From: Leifsonia sp052114085
GTDB lineage: Bacteria; Actinomycetota; Actinomycetes; Actinomycetales; Microbacteriaceae
DNA: 64,000 nt
NCBI RefSeq assembly: GCF_052114085.1
Contig: NZ_JBFREB010000001.1
Coordinates: 682,001-746,000 of the forward strand
Direction: 5' to 3'
Shown here in pieces: positions 51,502-61,326 of the stretch. Made by a program: the position numbers and the translations under genes. The number at the start of each line of letters is the position of its first letter. The first letter of the stretch is position 1. The notes beneath the pieces were generated by a model that was not told the origin of the DNA, ran no database searches, and worked only from the letters and a program-made list of their open reading frames with translations.

Positions 51502-52926
51502 ATGAGCAGCCCCAAGGACCCTCGTCTGCAGTCCGTCGTCAAGACCTACGACATCCGGGGGCTGGTCGGCAAGGACCTCACCGTGGACGTCGTCGAGGCC
51601 ATCGCCGCCGCCTTCGTCGACGAGGTGGATGCGGCGGGCACCGACGTCATCGTCGGTCACGACATGCGCGACTCGTCCCCGGCATTCGCGGCCGCCTTCG
51701 CACGCGGAGCCCAGGCGCGGGGCGCCGACGTGGTCTCCATCGGCCTGTGCTCCACCGACGAGTCGTACTTCGCCTCCGGGTACCTGCAGGCGCCGGCCGC
51801 CATGTTCACGGCGAGCCACAACCCGCCCACGTACAACGGCATCAAGCTGTCCCGCGCGGGCGCTCAGGGCTTGAGCATGGATACCGGGCTCGGCGCGGTC
51901 CGCGACCGCGCAGACGCGTACCTCCGCGACGGCATTCCGGCGGTCGACCGGCAGGGCGGCTTCCGCGAAGAGGATGTGCTGGAGCGCTATGCGGCCTACC
52001 TCCGGTCGCTCGTCGACTTGAGCACGATCCGCCCGATCACCGTCGTGGTCGATGCGGGCAACGGGATGGGCGGGCTCACGGTCCCGGCCGTCCTGGAGAC
52101 CGCGGCAGGCCTTCCGGCTCTGCCGATCACGATCATCCCGCTCTACTTCGAGCTCGACGGGACGTTTCCGAATCACGAGGCCAACCCGCTGGAGCCGAAG
52201 AACATCGTCGACCTGCAGCACGCGGTCGTCGAACACGGTGCAGACCTCGGGCTCGCGTTCGACGGTGACGCCGACCGCTGCTTCGTCGTGGACGAGCGCG
52301 GCTCGGCCGTCACACCGTCCGCCGTCGCCGCCATCGTCGCGCTGCGTGAGATCGCCCGTGCGCGGGCGGAGGATCCGGATGCGGAGATCACGGTCATCCA
52401 CAACCTGATCACCTCGAACATCGTGCCGGAGACCATCGAGGCGGCCGGGGCGGTTCCTCTGCGCACGCGCGTCGGGCACACCCTGATCAAGGATGCGATG
52501 CGGCGTTCCGGCGCCGTCTTCGGCGGTGAGCACTCGGCCCACTACTACTTCCGCGACTTCTGGAGCGCCGACAACGGGATGCTCGCGGCGATGCACCTGC
52601 TCGCCGAGTTCGGCTCCCAGGAGCGACCGCTTTCGGCGCTTTCCGCCGAGTACACGCCGTACGCGATGTCGGGGGAGATCAACTCGACGGTCGACGACGT
52701 TCCCGCCGCCTTCACGCGTGTGGTGGAGGCGTTCGCCAGCCGTGCCGACTTCGACGAGCTCGACGGGCTGACCGTCACGGGGCGGGTCGGCCAGGACGAT
52801 CCGTTCTGGTGGTTCTCGGTGCGTCCCTCCAACACCGAACCGCTGCTGCGACTCAACGTCGAGGCGGCCGACCAGGCGACCATGGCCCGGATCCGCGACG
52901 AGGTGCTCTCCCTCATCCGCGCCTGA
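51502..52926 (+). CDS. manB: Phosphomannomutase/phosphoglucomutase
   Basis: Converts mannose-6-phosphate to mannose-1-phosphate (and probably the glucose equivalents) on the way to GDP-mannose. The 474-residue protein has the phosphoserine loop TASHNPP (Ser105), the metal site DGDADR (Asp254, 256, 258), the sugar-binding GEHS at 342-345 and the phosphate-binding RPSNTEP near the end. With manA it completes the hexose-phosphate branch; the GDP-mannose pyrophosphorylase is not in the window. A long inverted repeat follows the stop by 15 bases. Confidence 0.94.
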   Translation: MSSPKDPRLQSVVKTYDIRGLVGKDLTVDVVEAIAAAFVDEVDAAGTDVIVGHDMRDSSPAFAAAFARGAQARGADVVSIGLCSTDESYFASGYLQAPAAMFTASHNPPTYNGIKLSRAGAQGLSMDTGLGAVRDRADAYLRDGIPAVDRQGGFREEDVLERYAAYLRSLVDLSTIRPITVVVDAGNGMGGLTVPAVLETAAGLPALPITIIPLYFELDGTFPNHEANPLEPKNIVDLQHAVVEHGADLGLAFDGDADRCFVVDERGSAVTPSAVAAIVALREIARARAEDPDAEITVIHNLITSNIVPETIEAAGAVPLRTRVGHTLIKDAMRRSGAVFGGEHSAHYYFRDFWSADNGMLAAMHLLAEFGSQERPLSALSAEYTPYAMSGEINSTVDDVPAAFTRVVEAFASRADFDELDGLTVTGRVGQDDPFWWFSVRPSNTEPLLRLNVEAADQATMARIRDEVLSLIRA

Positions 52927-52941
52927 CCTCACCCTCCTTTG

Positions 52942-52998
52942 AGATTTGCGCCAATTCGCGGTTATGGCGGGCGTATAACCGCGAATTGGCGCAAATCT
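52942..52998. repeat. Perfect 24-base inverted repeat between manB and ahcY
   Basis: Arms 52942-52965 and 52975-52998 are perfect reverse complements around a 9-base loop (GGCGGGCGT). The arms are far richer in A and T than their surroundings (the core reads CAATTCGCGGTTAT). No T-run follows. It lies 15 bases after the manB stop and ends about 20 bases before the ahcY -10-like box. It could be a bidirectional terminator, an operator for ahcY, or a copy of a mobile palindromic (REP-like) element. Confidence 0.9.
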
Positions 52999-53030
52999 TC
53001 AGCGGGAGGTGGGCATGCGAGAATGGCACC

Positions 53031-54508
<1,478 letters not shown>

Positions 54509-54509
<1 letters not shown>

Positions 54510-55060
54510 TGACTCTCGAATTCGCCGACCGGGAGCTGCCCGGCGGCCTGCTCCTCCGAGTGCGGAGAGAGCAGGACGCCGCGCCGCTCGCCGCCGCCTA
54601 CCAGCGCAACCGCGGTCATCTGGCCCCGTGGGATCCCACCCGCACGGAGGACTTCTTCACCGAAGACGGGCAGCTGTCGCAGACCCGCGAGCTGCTGGCA
54701 CTGCGAGACATGGATGCGACGCTTCCGCTGGTGCTCGTCGACGGCCAGGAGATCGCCGGCGGGATCACGCTCAGCGGAATCGTGCGGGGTGCGTTCCAGT
54801 CCGCGACCGTCGGCTACTGGCTCGACCGCGACCACACCGGGCGCGGTCTCGCCTCCGAAGCGCTCACGGTGGTGGTCGAAGCCGCACGCGACCAGTACGG
54901 TCTGCACCGCGTCCAGGCGGCCACCCTGCTGGCGAATCACGCCTCGCAGTCGGTGCTCACGCGCGCCGGTTTCGAGCGGATCGGCGTCGCGCCGAAGTAC
55001 CTGCAGATCGCGGGACGCTGGCAGGACCACGTGCTGTTCCAGCGCATCCTGCACGACTGA
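54509..55060 (+). CDS. GNAT-family N-acetyltransferase (RimJ/RimL-like)
   Basis: A 183-residue acetyltransferase: LRVRREQDAAPLAAAYQRNR at the start, then YWLDRDHTGRGLASEALTVVV with the acetyl-CoA pyrophosphate loop (TGRGLAS), and ANHASQSVLTRAGFERIGVA, the usual RimJ/RimL ending. It may acetylate a protein N-terminus or a small molecule; the target is not shown. TGATG overlap with ahcY indicates coupling. Confidence 0.88.
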
Positions 55061-55069
55061 CGCGCGGGC

Positions 55070-55747
55070 TCAGGCGTCGGCCGGAAGCTCCGCGAAGGCA
55101 CGCACCGGGAACGTCCCGAATCCTTCGATCGCCGGCGGCGCAGCGGTGAAGAGGGCGCCGCGCGCCGGCAGCTCCCCGAGGTGGGTGAGGTGCTCGACGA
55201 CGTGGATGCCGGCGGCGAGAAGGATGCTGTGGGCCGGGCGGCTGCCGCCCGACTCGGTGTCATCGATGTTCAGGGAGTCGATGCCGACCAGGGCGACGCC
55301 GGTGTCCGCGAGGAGGCGCGCGCCCTCCTCCGAGAGGTACGGCGCGCCCTGGGCGTAGGACGGCGAGCCGAAGTGCGCATCCCATCCCGTGTGGAGGAGG
55401 ACCGCACCGCCCGGCGCACCGAAACCGCGGAGGGCGTCGGCCGTGATGCCGCGACCCGGGGAGTCGTCGACGTGGAGCACCTCGGCCGGCAGCCCCACCA
55501 GGGTCGCGAGGTCGAGTCCCGCGAGGTCGGGTCCGTCCGCATAGCGGTGATAGGGGCTGTCGAGGTACGTGCCGGTATTGCCGATCATGGAGATGACATC
55601 CATGGCGAACTCGGTGCCCGGCGCGTACACGGCGTGTGATGCCTCGCGGGTGAGGTGCGGGGTGATCGTCGGCGCTGGAAGGCCCGGATAGGTCACGAGG
55701 CCCGCCCGGATGGGGTGGCTGAGGTCGACGATACGGGCGCGGGTCAC
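55070..55747 (-). CDS. Cyclase-family metal hydrolase (kynurenine formamidase-like fold)
   Basis: A 225-residue protein of the cyclase/arylformamidase family: VDLSHPIRAGLVTYPG at the start and a central NTGTYLDSPYHRY (residues 57-69). In kynurenine formamidases the metal motif is HxGTHxDxPxH; here the first two His positions are Asn57 and Tyr61, while Asp63 and His67 remain. This variant is fairly common in the family, so activity is possible but the substrate is unknown. GTG start with AAGGAC upstream. It lies 49 bases after the RDD gene, with a tandem repeat in the gap. Confidence 0.82.
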   Translation of the reverse strand: MTRARIVDLSHPIRAGLVTYPGLPAPTITPHLTREASHAVYAPGTEFAMDVISMIGNTGTYLDSPYHRYADGPDLAGLDLATLVGLPAEVLHVDDSPGRGITADALRGFGAPGGAVLLHTGWDAHFGSPSYAQGAPYLSEEGARLLADTGVALVGIDSLNIDDTESGGSRPAHSILLAAGIHVVEHLTHLGELPARGALFTAAPPAIEGFGTFPVRAFAELPADA

Positions 55748-55760
55748 GAGAGTCCTTCGG

Positions 55761-55808
55761 TCATCGGTCGGGACGGTGTCATCGGTCAGGACGGTGTCAT
55801 CGGTCAGG
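55761..55808. repeat. 18-base tandem repeat, 2.7 copies, at the end of the RDD gene
   Basis: Units 55761-55778, 55779-55796 and a partial 55797-55808 share TCATCGGTCAGGACGGTG with one mismatch. Read on the minus strand each unit holds the last codons and the stop of the RDD gene (CCTGACCGATGA), so the gene's 3' end has been duplicated, leaving extra stop codons before the cyclase start. Confidence 0.85.
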
Positions 55809-56660
55809 GAAGGCGTGCGGCTGCGCCCCGAGCACGGGGTCGAGTCGCTGCAGGCGCTGCTGCTCGATCGCCAACCTGCGGCCGTCGCGCTCGCGGCGGA
55901 GCACTGCGACGGCCACCAGGAACGTCTCTGCGTCGACCGGCGGAAGCGGCGAGACGTAGGGTGCGGCCTCCTGGGCGAGCTCGGTGCTGAGCCCCTGACG
56001 AGCCGCCGGCGTCAGGTCGGGAGCCTGGCGGACGAACTGCGCGATCCGGCGCGAGAGGCGATCCGGCAGCCGCGCGACGTCGGCCATGGTGGCCCAACCG
56101 GCCAACTGCGGAGCGAGGTAGAGCGGCAGCGGCTGGGGCCGGGGAACGCGGACCAGCTGACTGTAGGTGCCCGCCAGCAGGTCGCCGAGCCGCTTCGACC
56201 GCGGATTCAGGAGGCCGGTGAGGGCGGCGATCGCGCCGACGGTCATGAAGATCTCCAGCACGCCGACCAGCGCGCGGATGAACGCGTGACGGAACCCGAT
56301 CGCCCCGCCGTCATCCCGGACGATCCGAGCCCCCACTGCTAGCTTGCCCAGCGAGCGCCCGCGCGAGACGAGCTCGATCGTGGTCGGGAGGACGACCATC
56401 CCGAACACCAGGATGAGCACGATCAGCGCCCGCGCGAGGGCTTCGTCGAGGCCGCCGCCGGTGGCGGCGAGCAGCAGGATGCAGCCGAACATCACGAGCA
56501 TGGAGAGCAGCCAGTCGATGATGGTCCCGGCGGCCCGCAGGATGTAACTGGCCGGCTTCACATCCAGGGCCACGGCCTCGCCGGTGAACACTTCGCCGGT
56601 GCCCAACTCATTCGTGGCCTGCGACGCGCTCCCGGCCCCCGCCTGCATCATAGATATCAT
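55797..56660 (-). CDS. RDD-family membrane protein
   Basis: A 287-residue protein. The RDD domain (about residues 30-180) has three membrane segments with the characteristic Arg near the start (ASYILRAAGTIIDWL), GRSLGKLAVGARIVRDDGG and NPRSKRLGDLLAGTY. A cytoplasmic helical tail of about 110 residues follows. Function of RDD proteins is mostly unknown; some aid ion transport. It is divergent from the SpoIIM-like gene with 8 bases between starts; ATGs at 56660, 56651 and 56648 are all possible. The cyclase gene is downstream. Confidence 0.86.
   Translation of the reverse strand: MISMMQAGAGSASQATNELGTGEVFTGEAVALDVKPASYILRAAGTIIDWLLSMLVMFGCILLLAATGGGLDEALARALIVLILVFGMVVLPTTIELVSRGRSLGKLAVGARIVRDDGGAIGFRHAFIRALVGVLEIFMTVGAIAALTGLLNPRSKRLGDLLAGTYSQLVRVPRPQPLPLYLAPQLAGWATMADVARLPDRLSRRIAQFVRQAPDLTPAARQGLSTELAQEAAPYVSPLPPVDAETFLVAVAVLRRERDGRRLAIEQQRLQRLDPVLGAQPHAFPDR
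56655..56660 (+). promoter_or_regulatory. -10 element for the SpoIIM-like gene
   Basis: TATCAT ends 8 bases before the ATG at 56669, suggesting a leaderless transcript. The box lies inside the start region of the divergent RDD gene, whose own promoter (possibly TTAGAT, minus, 56659-56664) must overlap it. Confidence 0.4.
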
Positions 56661-56668
56661 CTAAGCAG

Positions 56669-57664
56669 ATGGACCTCGACGCCTACACCGCAGCACGCAG
56701 CGCCGACTGGGAGGAGCTCTCCCGGCTGGCCGCGAAGCGACGCCTGGACGGCCCGGAGGCCGACCGGTTGATCGACCTCTACCAGTCCGGCGCGGCCGAT
56801 CTGTCGGCCATCCAGACCAGTGCCGGGTCCACCGCGGTCGGCGACCGGTTGTCGCTCGCGCTGTCCTCCGCGCGTCTGCGCTTCACCGGCGCCGGAGCGA
56901 ACCTGTTCTCGCAGCTTCCGCGCTTCTTCGTGCTGCAGCTTCCCGCCGCCCTCTACCGGCTGCGCTGGATCGTCCTCGCGGTGGCTGTCGCCACCATCAT
57001 CATCGCGACCCTATACGCCGTGTGGATCACCGGAAACCCGGATGTTCTCCGCAATCTGGGCGATGATGCCGACCTCCGTCGCTACGTCGAACACGACTTC
57101 ATCGACTACTACTCCAGCAACCCGGCGTCCTCATTCGCCGGGCAGGTGTGGACGAACAACGCCTGGATCGCGGCCCAGTGCATCGCGTTCGGGATCACCG
57201 GCGTCTACGTGCCGTATGTGCTCATCCAGAACGCCATCGGCGTCGGAACCGCGGCGGGGGTCATGTTCGCCTACGGTCGCGGCGACGTCCTGTTCTCGTA
57301 CATCGTCCCGCACGGCCTGCTGGAGCTCACGAGCGTGTTCGTCGCGGCAGCAGCGGGCCTGCGGATCTTCTGGGCCTGGATCGCGCCGGGCGCGCGCACG
57401 CGCGGTCAGGCGCTCGCCGAGGACGGCCGTGCTCTCTTCACGGTCGCCGTCGGCTGCGCGATCTCACTCTTCGTCTCCGGGCTCATCGAGGGTTTCGTCA
57501 CGCCGTCCGGCCTGCCGGTCTGGGCGAAGATCGGAATCGGCGCTCTCGCACTCGCCGCCTTCCTCGCCTACATGCTCGTGCTGGGCCGCCGCGCCGTACG
57601 TGCGGGTGAGACGGGCGACCTCACCGAGTACGAGGCGGGGACGCGGCGCATCGTCGCCGGCTGA
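56669..57664 (+). CDS. SpoIIM-like (DUF95) membrane protein
   Basis: A 331-residue protein. A soluble N-terminal part (MDLDAYTAARSADWEELSRL, a common opening for this family) precedes about five membrane segments from residue 100 on, including QCIAFGITGVYVPYVLIQN and the family motif IVPHGLLELTSVFVAA. Named for sporulation protein SpoIIM, but found widely in non-spore-forming actinobacteria beside RDD, MoxR and DUF58 genes, as here. Function unknown; perhaps envelope homeostasis. It is convergent with the DUF58 gene, 19 bases apart. Confidence 0.87.
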   Translation: MDLDAYTAARSADWEELSRLAAKRRLDGPEADRLIDLYQSGAADLSAIQTSAGSTAVGDRLSLALSSARLRFTGAGANLFSQLPRFFVLQLPAALYRLRWIVLAVAVATIIIATLYAVWITGNPDVLRNLGDDADLRRYVEHDFIDYYSSNPASSFAGQVWTNNAWIAAQCIAFGITGVYVPYVLIQNAIGVGTAAGVMFAYGRGDVLFSYIVPHGLLELTSVFVAAAAGLRIFWAWIAPGARTRGQALAEDGRALFTVAVGCAISLFVSGLIEGFVTPSGLPVWAKIGIGALALAAFLAYMLVLGRRAVRAGETGDLTEYEAGTRRIVAG

Positions 57665-57683
57665 GCCCGATGACCGACCGCGG

Positions 57684-59015
57684 TCAGAGCCTTCCGGTCG
57701 CCTTCAAGGCCAGATAGCGGTCGGCGAGTGCGGGCGGTAGGTCCGCCGGCGCGCCCGTCACGACGTCTGCTCCCAGGCGTCGTACCGCGGCAGCGACCCG
57801 GCTGACGTCGAGGAGCGACCGCTCGGCCGCGGCCGCTCGGTACACCGCATCCCGGTTGTGCCGCTCCTGCGTCGCCCCCAGGGTGTCCGGGTCGGTCACA
57901 CTCGCCACGACGACCAGGTGCTTGGCCGTCAGCTGGGGCAGCACGGACAGCAGCCCGCGCGAGGATCCGGGCGACTCGATGGAGGTGAGCAGCACGACGA
58001 GCGACCGTTGGGAGGTGATCGAGGCGACCTGCGCCGGGACGGCCGACCAGTCCAGCTCGATCAGCGCCGGCTCGATCCCCGCCATCGCATCCACCATGCG
58101 GCTGAGCAGCTCGGGGCCGCTCGCGCCCTGCACCCGCCCCCGCACAACGCGGTCGAACGCGATGAGGTCGACGCGGTCACCGGCCCGGGTGGCGAGCGCC
58201 GCAAGAAGCAGCGCCGACTCGAATGCGGTGTCGATGCGGGGCTCGTCCGCGACCCGGGCAGCGGAGGTTCGGGCCGAGTCGATGAGGATCACCACGCGGC
58301 GGTCCCGCTCCGGCCGCCAGGTCCGCACCATGACGCGGGCGCCGTGTCCACTCGTCGGGTCGTGCCGCCGCGCCGTCGCCCGCCAGTCGATGGACCGGAC
58401 GTCGTCTCCCCGCACGTACTCGCGCAGCGAGTCGAACTCGGTGCCCTGACCGCGCAGAAGGACGGTCGTGCTGCCCTCGAGCTCGCGGAGCCGCGCCAAC
58501 CGGGAGGGCAGGTGCTTGCGCGCCGTGAACGGCGGAAGCACCCGGATCCGGCCCGGCGCCTCCAGGGTGGCCTGCCGTGCCCACAGGTGCAGCGGCCCCC
58601 ACGACCGTACGGTGACGGCGTGGACGCGGCGCTCGCCGCGCCGCCACGGGCGCAGCGAGGCCACCAGCCGACGGCGTTCTCCGGCGGGGATGGCCACGCG
58701 GGTGCGCGTCGGCTCAGCCCCGGCCGACGGCTCCCAGGCGTCGCGGACCGTGCCGCGCAGCGTCCGCGGCCCGCTGTTCGTCACGTACAGTTCCGAGGCC
58801 GCCTCGGCACCCAGACGGACGCGCGCCGGGATGCTGCGCTCGAGCACCACCGACCGCGGCGAGGCGGCCAGCACGAGGTCGATCAGGCCGAGCACGACGC
58901 AGAGGACGAGCCAGCTGGCCAGCGCGGCGTAGGCCAGGGCCTCGCGCCCACCGAGCAGTACGACGGGAATGACGCCGAGCGCGAGCAGGGCGACGAAACG
59001 TCCGGATACGGTCAC
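57684..59015 (-). CDS. DUF58-family protein
   Basis: A 443-residue protein with two N-terminal membrane helices (to about residue 50), a beta-rich middle, and the DUF58 core GTEFDSLREYVRGDDVRSIDW followed by a VWA-like fold (VVILIDSARTSAARV). DUF58 proteins usually pair with MoxR ATPases, which may act on them as assembly chaperones. GTG start, 8 bases after the moxR stop; last gene of the operon starting at 63223. Confidence 0.88.
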   Translation of the reverse strand: MTVSGRFVALLALGVIPVVLLGGREALAYAALASWLVLCVVLGLIDLVLAASPRSVVLERSIPARVRLGAEAASELYVTNSGPRTLRGTVRDAWEPSAGAEPTRTRVAIPAGERRRLVASLRPWRRGERRVHAVTVRSWGPLHLWARQATLEAPGRIRVLPPFTARKHLPSRLARLRELEGSTTVLLRGQGTEFDSLREYVRGDDVRSIDWRATARRHDPTSGHGARVMVRTWRPERDRRVVILIDSARTSAARVADEPRIDTAFESALLLAALATRAGDRVDLIAFDRVVRGRVQGASGPELLSRMVDAMAGIEPALIELDWSAVPAQVASITSQRSLVVLLTSIESPGSSRGLLSVLPQLTAKHLVVVASVTDPDTLGATQERHNRDAVYRAAAAERSLLDVSRVAAAVRRLGADVVTGAPADLPPALADRYLALKATGRL

Positions 59016-59023
59016 GGGGGCGC

Positions 59024-60034
59024 CTAGATCGGAACCTGGACCTGCTGCATGATCGACTGCAGGATCGCGTCCGCCCCCACGCCCTCCAATTCCGCCTCCG
59101 GACGGAGTTGGATGCGGTGGCGCCACACCGGAAGCAGCATCGCCTGCACATGGTCGGGCGTGATCGAGTCGTAGCCGGAGAGCCAGGCCCACGCCTTCGA
59201 GGCCGCCAGCAGTGCCGTCGTCCCGCGCGGACTCACGCCAAGCTTGACGGACGGGCTGCGCCGGGTCGCCCGGGCCAGGTCGACGATGTACGCGAGCACA
59301 TCCGCGTTCGCCCCGACTCCGGCCGCCGATGCGCGCGCCGCTGCCAGCCCGTCCGCGTTCAGGACGGGCGTCACTCCCGCCGCAGTCAGGTCGCGTGGGT
59401 TGAAGCCCGCCGCGTGGCGTCGCAGCACCTCGACCTCTGTGTCGCGCTCCGGCACGTCCAGCGTCAGCTTGAGCAGGAAACGGTCGAGCTGCGCCTCGGG
59501 AAGGGCGTACGTGCCCTCGTACTCGATCGGGTTCTGCGTCGCCGCGACGATGAACGGGTCGGGCAGCTGCCGGCTGACACCGTCGACACTGACCTGGCGC
59601 TCCTCCATCCCCTCGAGCAGCGCGGACTGCGTCTTCGGGGGCGTGCGGTTGATCTCGTCGGCGAGCAGGATGTTCGTGAACACCGGCCCTTCGCGGAACA
59701 CGAAGCCGCCCGTCTGCGCGTCGTACACCAGCGAGCCGGTCACGTCGCCGGGCATGAGATCGGGAGTGAACTGGACCCGCTTGGTGTCCAGGTCGAGTGC
59801 CTGGCTGAGGGCGCGCACCAGCAGCGTCTTCGCGACGCCGGGCACACCCTCCAGCAGCACATGGCCGCGTGCGAGCAGAGCGATGATGAGCCCGGTGACG
59901 GCGCCGTCCTGGCCGACCACCGCCTTGCCGACCTCGGCGCGCACCGCGGCCAGCGAGGCGCGCAGCCGGGTCGCGTCGGCCGGTGAGCCGGGGGAGGGGG
60001 CGGGGAACGCGGTTCCCGTCGTGACGTCGGTCAT
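59024..60034 (-). CDS. MoxR-family AAA+ ATPase
   Basis: A 336-residue ATPase: Walker A GVPGVAKT at 63-70, Walker B ILLADE at 121-126 with NRTPPKTQSALLEGME, and sensor regions after FIVAATQNPIE. MoxR proteins act as chaperones maturing VWA-containing partners; the DUF58 protein encoded next is the expected partner. The ATG overlaps the DUF4350 stop by 4 bases, and DUF58 begins 8 bases after its own stop. Confidence 0.93.
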   Translation of the reverse strand: MTDVTTGTAFPAPSPGSPADATRLRASLAAVRAEVGKAVVGQDGAVTGLIIALLARGHVLLEGVPGVAKTLLVRALSQALDLDTKRVQFTPDLMPGDVTGSLVYDAQTGGFVFREGPVFTNILLADEINRTPPKTQSALLEGMEERQVSVDGVSRQLPDPFIVAATQNPIEYEGTYALPEAQLDRFLLKLTLDVPERDTEVEVLRRHAAGFNPRDLTAAGVTPVLNADGLAAARASAAGVGANADVLAYIVDLARATRRSPSVKLGVSPRGTTALLAASKAWAWLSGYDSITPDHVQAMLLPVWRHRIQLRPEAELEGVGADAILQSIMQQVQVPI

Positions 60035-61326
60035 ACATCCATTCTTCCGGTCGGGCCCGATGTGGGCGGTGCGGCAGGCGTGACCGCGTCGGAGGCTGCG
60101 CGTTCGAGCTCCGCCAGGTCGTCGGACAGGGCGATCAGGTCGCGGTCCGTCGTGGGGATGCGGTCGAGGAGCACGTCGCGCACGCGACCGCGATCCGTCC
60201 GGATCAGACTGGCGACCGCGTCCGCCACCTCCTGCACGGTCGCGGCCGACGGGAGTCCGGCGATGGTGGCCAGCCGGCCGACCGCGCCGACGCGCAGGGC
60301 ATCAGCAGCACGCAGCCGAGCCGACGAACGCTGGTAGAGGCGTGCGCGCCCCTCCCGGGTCTCGCCAGCTCGCACCACCACCGGCAGATTCTCGATCACG
60401 AGTGGGCCGAACCGTCGTCCGCGCCAGATCGCGGCGGCGACGAAGACGACGACCAGCAGCAGCATGACGGGGGTGACCCAGCCGGGAGTGAGGGCCGCGA
60501 TGTCCGGAGGGCCGGTCACCGCACGGTCGCCCACCGACGGCAGGTACCAGACCAGCGTCCGATGGGCGCCGAGCACGTTGAGTGCGAGCGCGGCATTGCC
60601 CAGGCGGTCGACTCCGTCGTTGGTGAGGACCGCCGCGGACCCCAGGAGGTACAGCGTCGAGTCGTCGAAGGTGGTCCGGACGAGCGACGCACGCCCACCC
60701 GCGTCGGTGAAGCACGCCACGCCGTCGCCCGTGACGCGGAACGTGCCCGGAAGGACCACGTCCTTCGTGTTCGGCGTGCTGCGCGGGTCGATGCGCTCCG
60801 CCCGCTCGGCGGCAGGGACATCGCACCCGGACGGTACGGGCCCGCGGGGCGATCCCGCGGCGCTCACCTCGGGTGCGATGGTCTTCAGCACGGCGAAGCC
60901 CGGTTCGACGACGACCAGCGTGCGACCGTCGCCGGCCAGGCTGCGGTAGCCGGAGGCGGGGAGATTGCGCTCGGGGTCGTAAATGAGGACGGTCGCGTCG
61001 TCGGCGGCCGCGGCGCGGGCGGCGTCCAGCGTCGTGACCGGCCGGACGTCCACCCCCTGCGCGCGCAGAACCTGCGCGACCGCCTTCGTCCCCGCAGGTG
61101 CGGCATTGGCGGGGTCGAGCGGGATGCCCGCCCCGGTCCGTCCTCCGGTCACGAGGATGCCGAACAGCGCGATGAGCACGGCGATGACGGCGAGCACGAT
61201 CCAGGGGACTGCTCGCCGCGCGGTCTGGCGCACCGTGGGGGAGACCGCGCGCGCCGCGTCCGGTGCCGTGTCCGGTGCCGTGCCCGGTGCCGTCTGTCGC
61301 TCGCGGACGGGCGCCGGCGCGGTCAT
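60031..61326 (-). CDS. DUF4350-family membrane protein
   Basis: A 431-residue protein: Thr/Ala/Pro tail (residues 1-38), membrane helix (about 40-62), a large outer domain with YDPERNLPASGYRSLAGDG and paired cysteines (SGCDVPA, VACFTDA), a second helix near 285-305, then a cytoplasmic helical tail. This is the DUF4350 layout found between DUF4129 and MoxR in actinobacteria. Function unknown. It is coupled by 4-base overlaps at both ends. A 12-base tandem triplication lies in its N-terminal codons. Confidence 0.85.
   Translation of the reverse strand: MTAPAPVRERQTAPGTAPDTAPDAARAVSPTVRQTARRAVPWIVLAVIAVLIALFGILVTGGRTGAGIPLDPANAAPAGTKAVAQVLRAQGVDVRPVTTLDAARAAAADDATVLIYDPERNLPASGYRSLAGDGRTLVVVEPGFAVLKTIAPEVSAAGSPRGPVPSGCDVPAAERAERIDPRSTPNTKDVVLPGTFRVTGDGVACFTDAGGRASLVRTTFDDSTLYLLGSAAVLTNDGVDRLGNAALALNVLGAHRTLVWYLPSVGDRAVTGPPDIAALTPGWVTPVMLLLVVVFVAAAIWRGRRFGPLVIENLPVVVRAGETREGRARLYQRSSARLRAADALRVGAVGRLATIAGLPSAATVQEVADAVASLIRTDRGRVRDVLLDRIPTTDRDLIALSDDLAELERAASDAVTPAAPPTSGPTGRMDV
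61260..61295. repeat. 12-base tandem repeat, 3 copies, inside the DUF4350 gene
   Basis: Three near-identical 12-base units (CCGGTGCCGTGT on the plus strand) at 61260, 61272 and 61284 encode the TAPGTAPDTAPD part of the cytoplasmic N-terminal tail. Multiples of three keep the frame, so copy number could vary between strains. Confidence 0.85.

Noticed and set aside
52942..52998. SAH riboswitch upstream of ahcY
   Set aside because: The element is one long perfect hairpin without the conserved loop and pseudoknot pattern of SAH riboswitches, and the ahcY transcript probably starts after it.
52809..53030. N-terminal extension of AhcY reading through the palindrome and the end of manB
   Set aside because: The extension does not resemble AhcY; the family sequence starts at the ATG at 53031, which has a -10-like box at the right distance.
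59016..60038. Upstream extension of the DUF58 frame over moxR
   Set aside because: It is a shifted frame of the moxR gene, which has intact Walker motifs; the real DUF58 start is the GTG at 59015.
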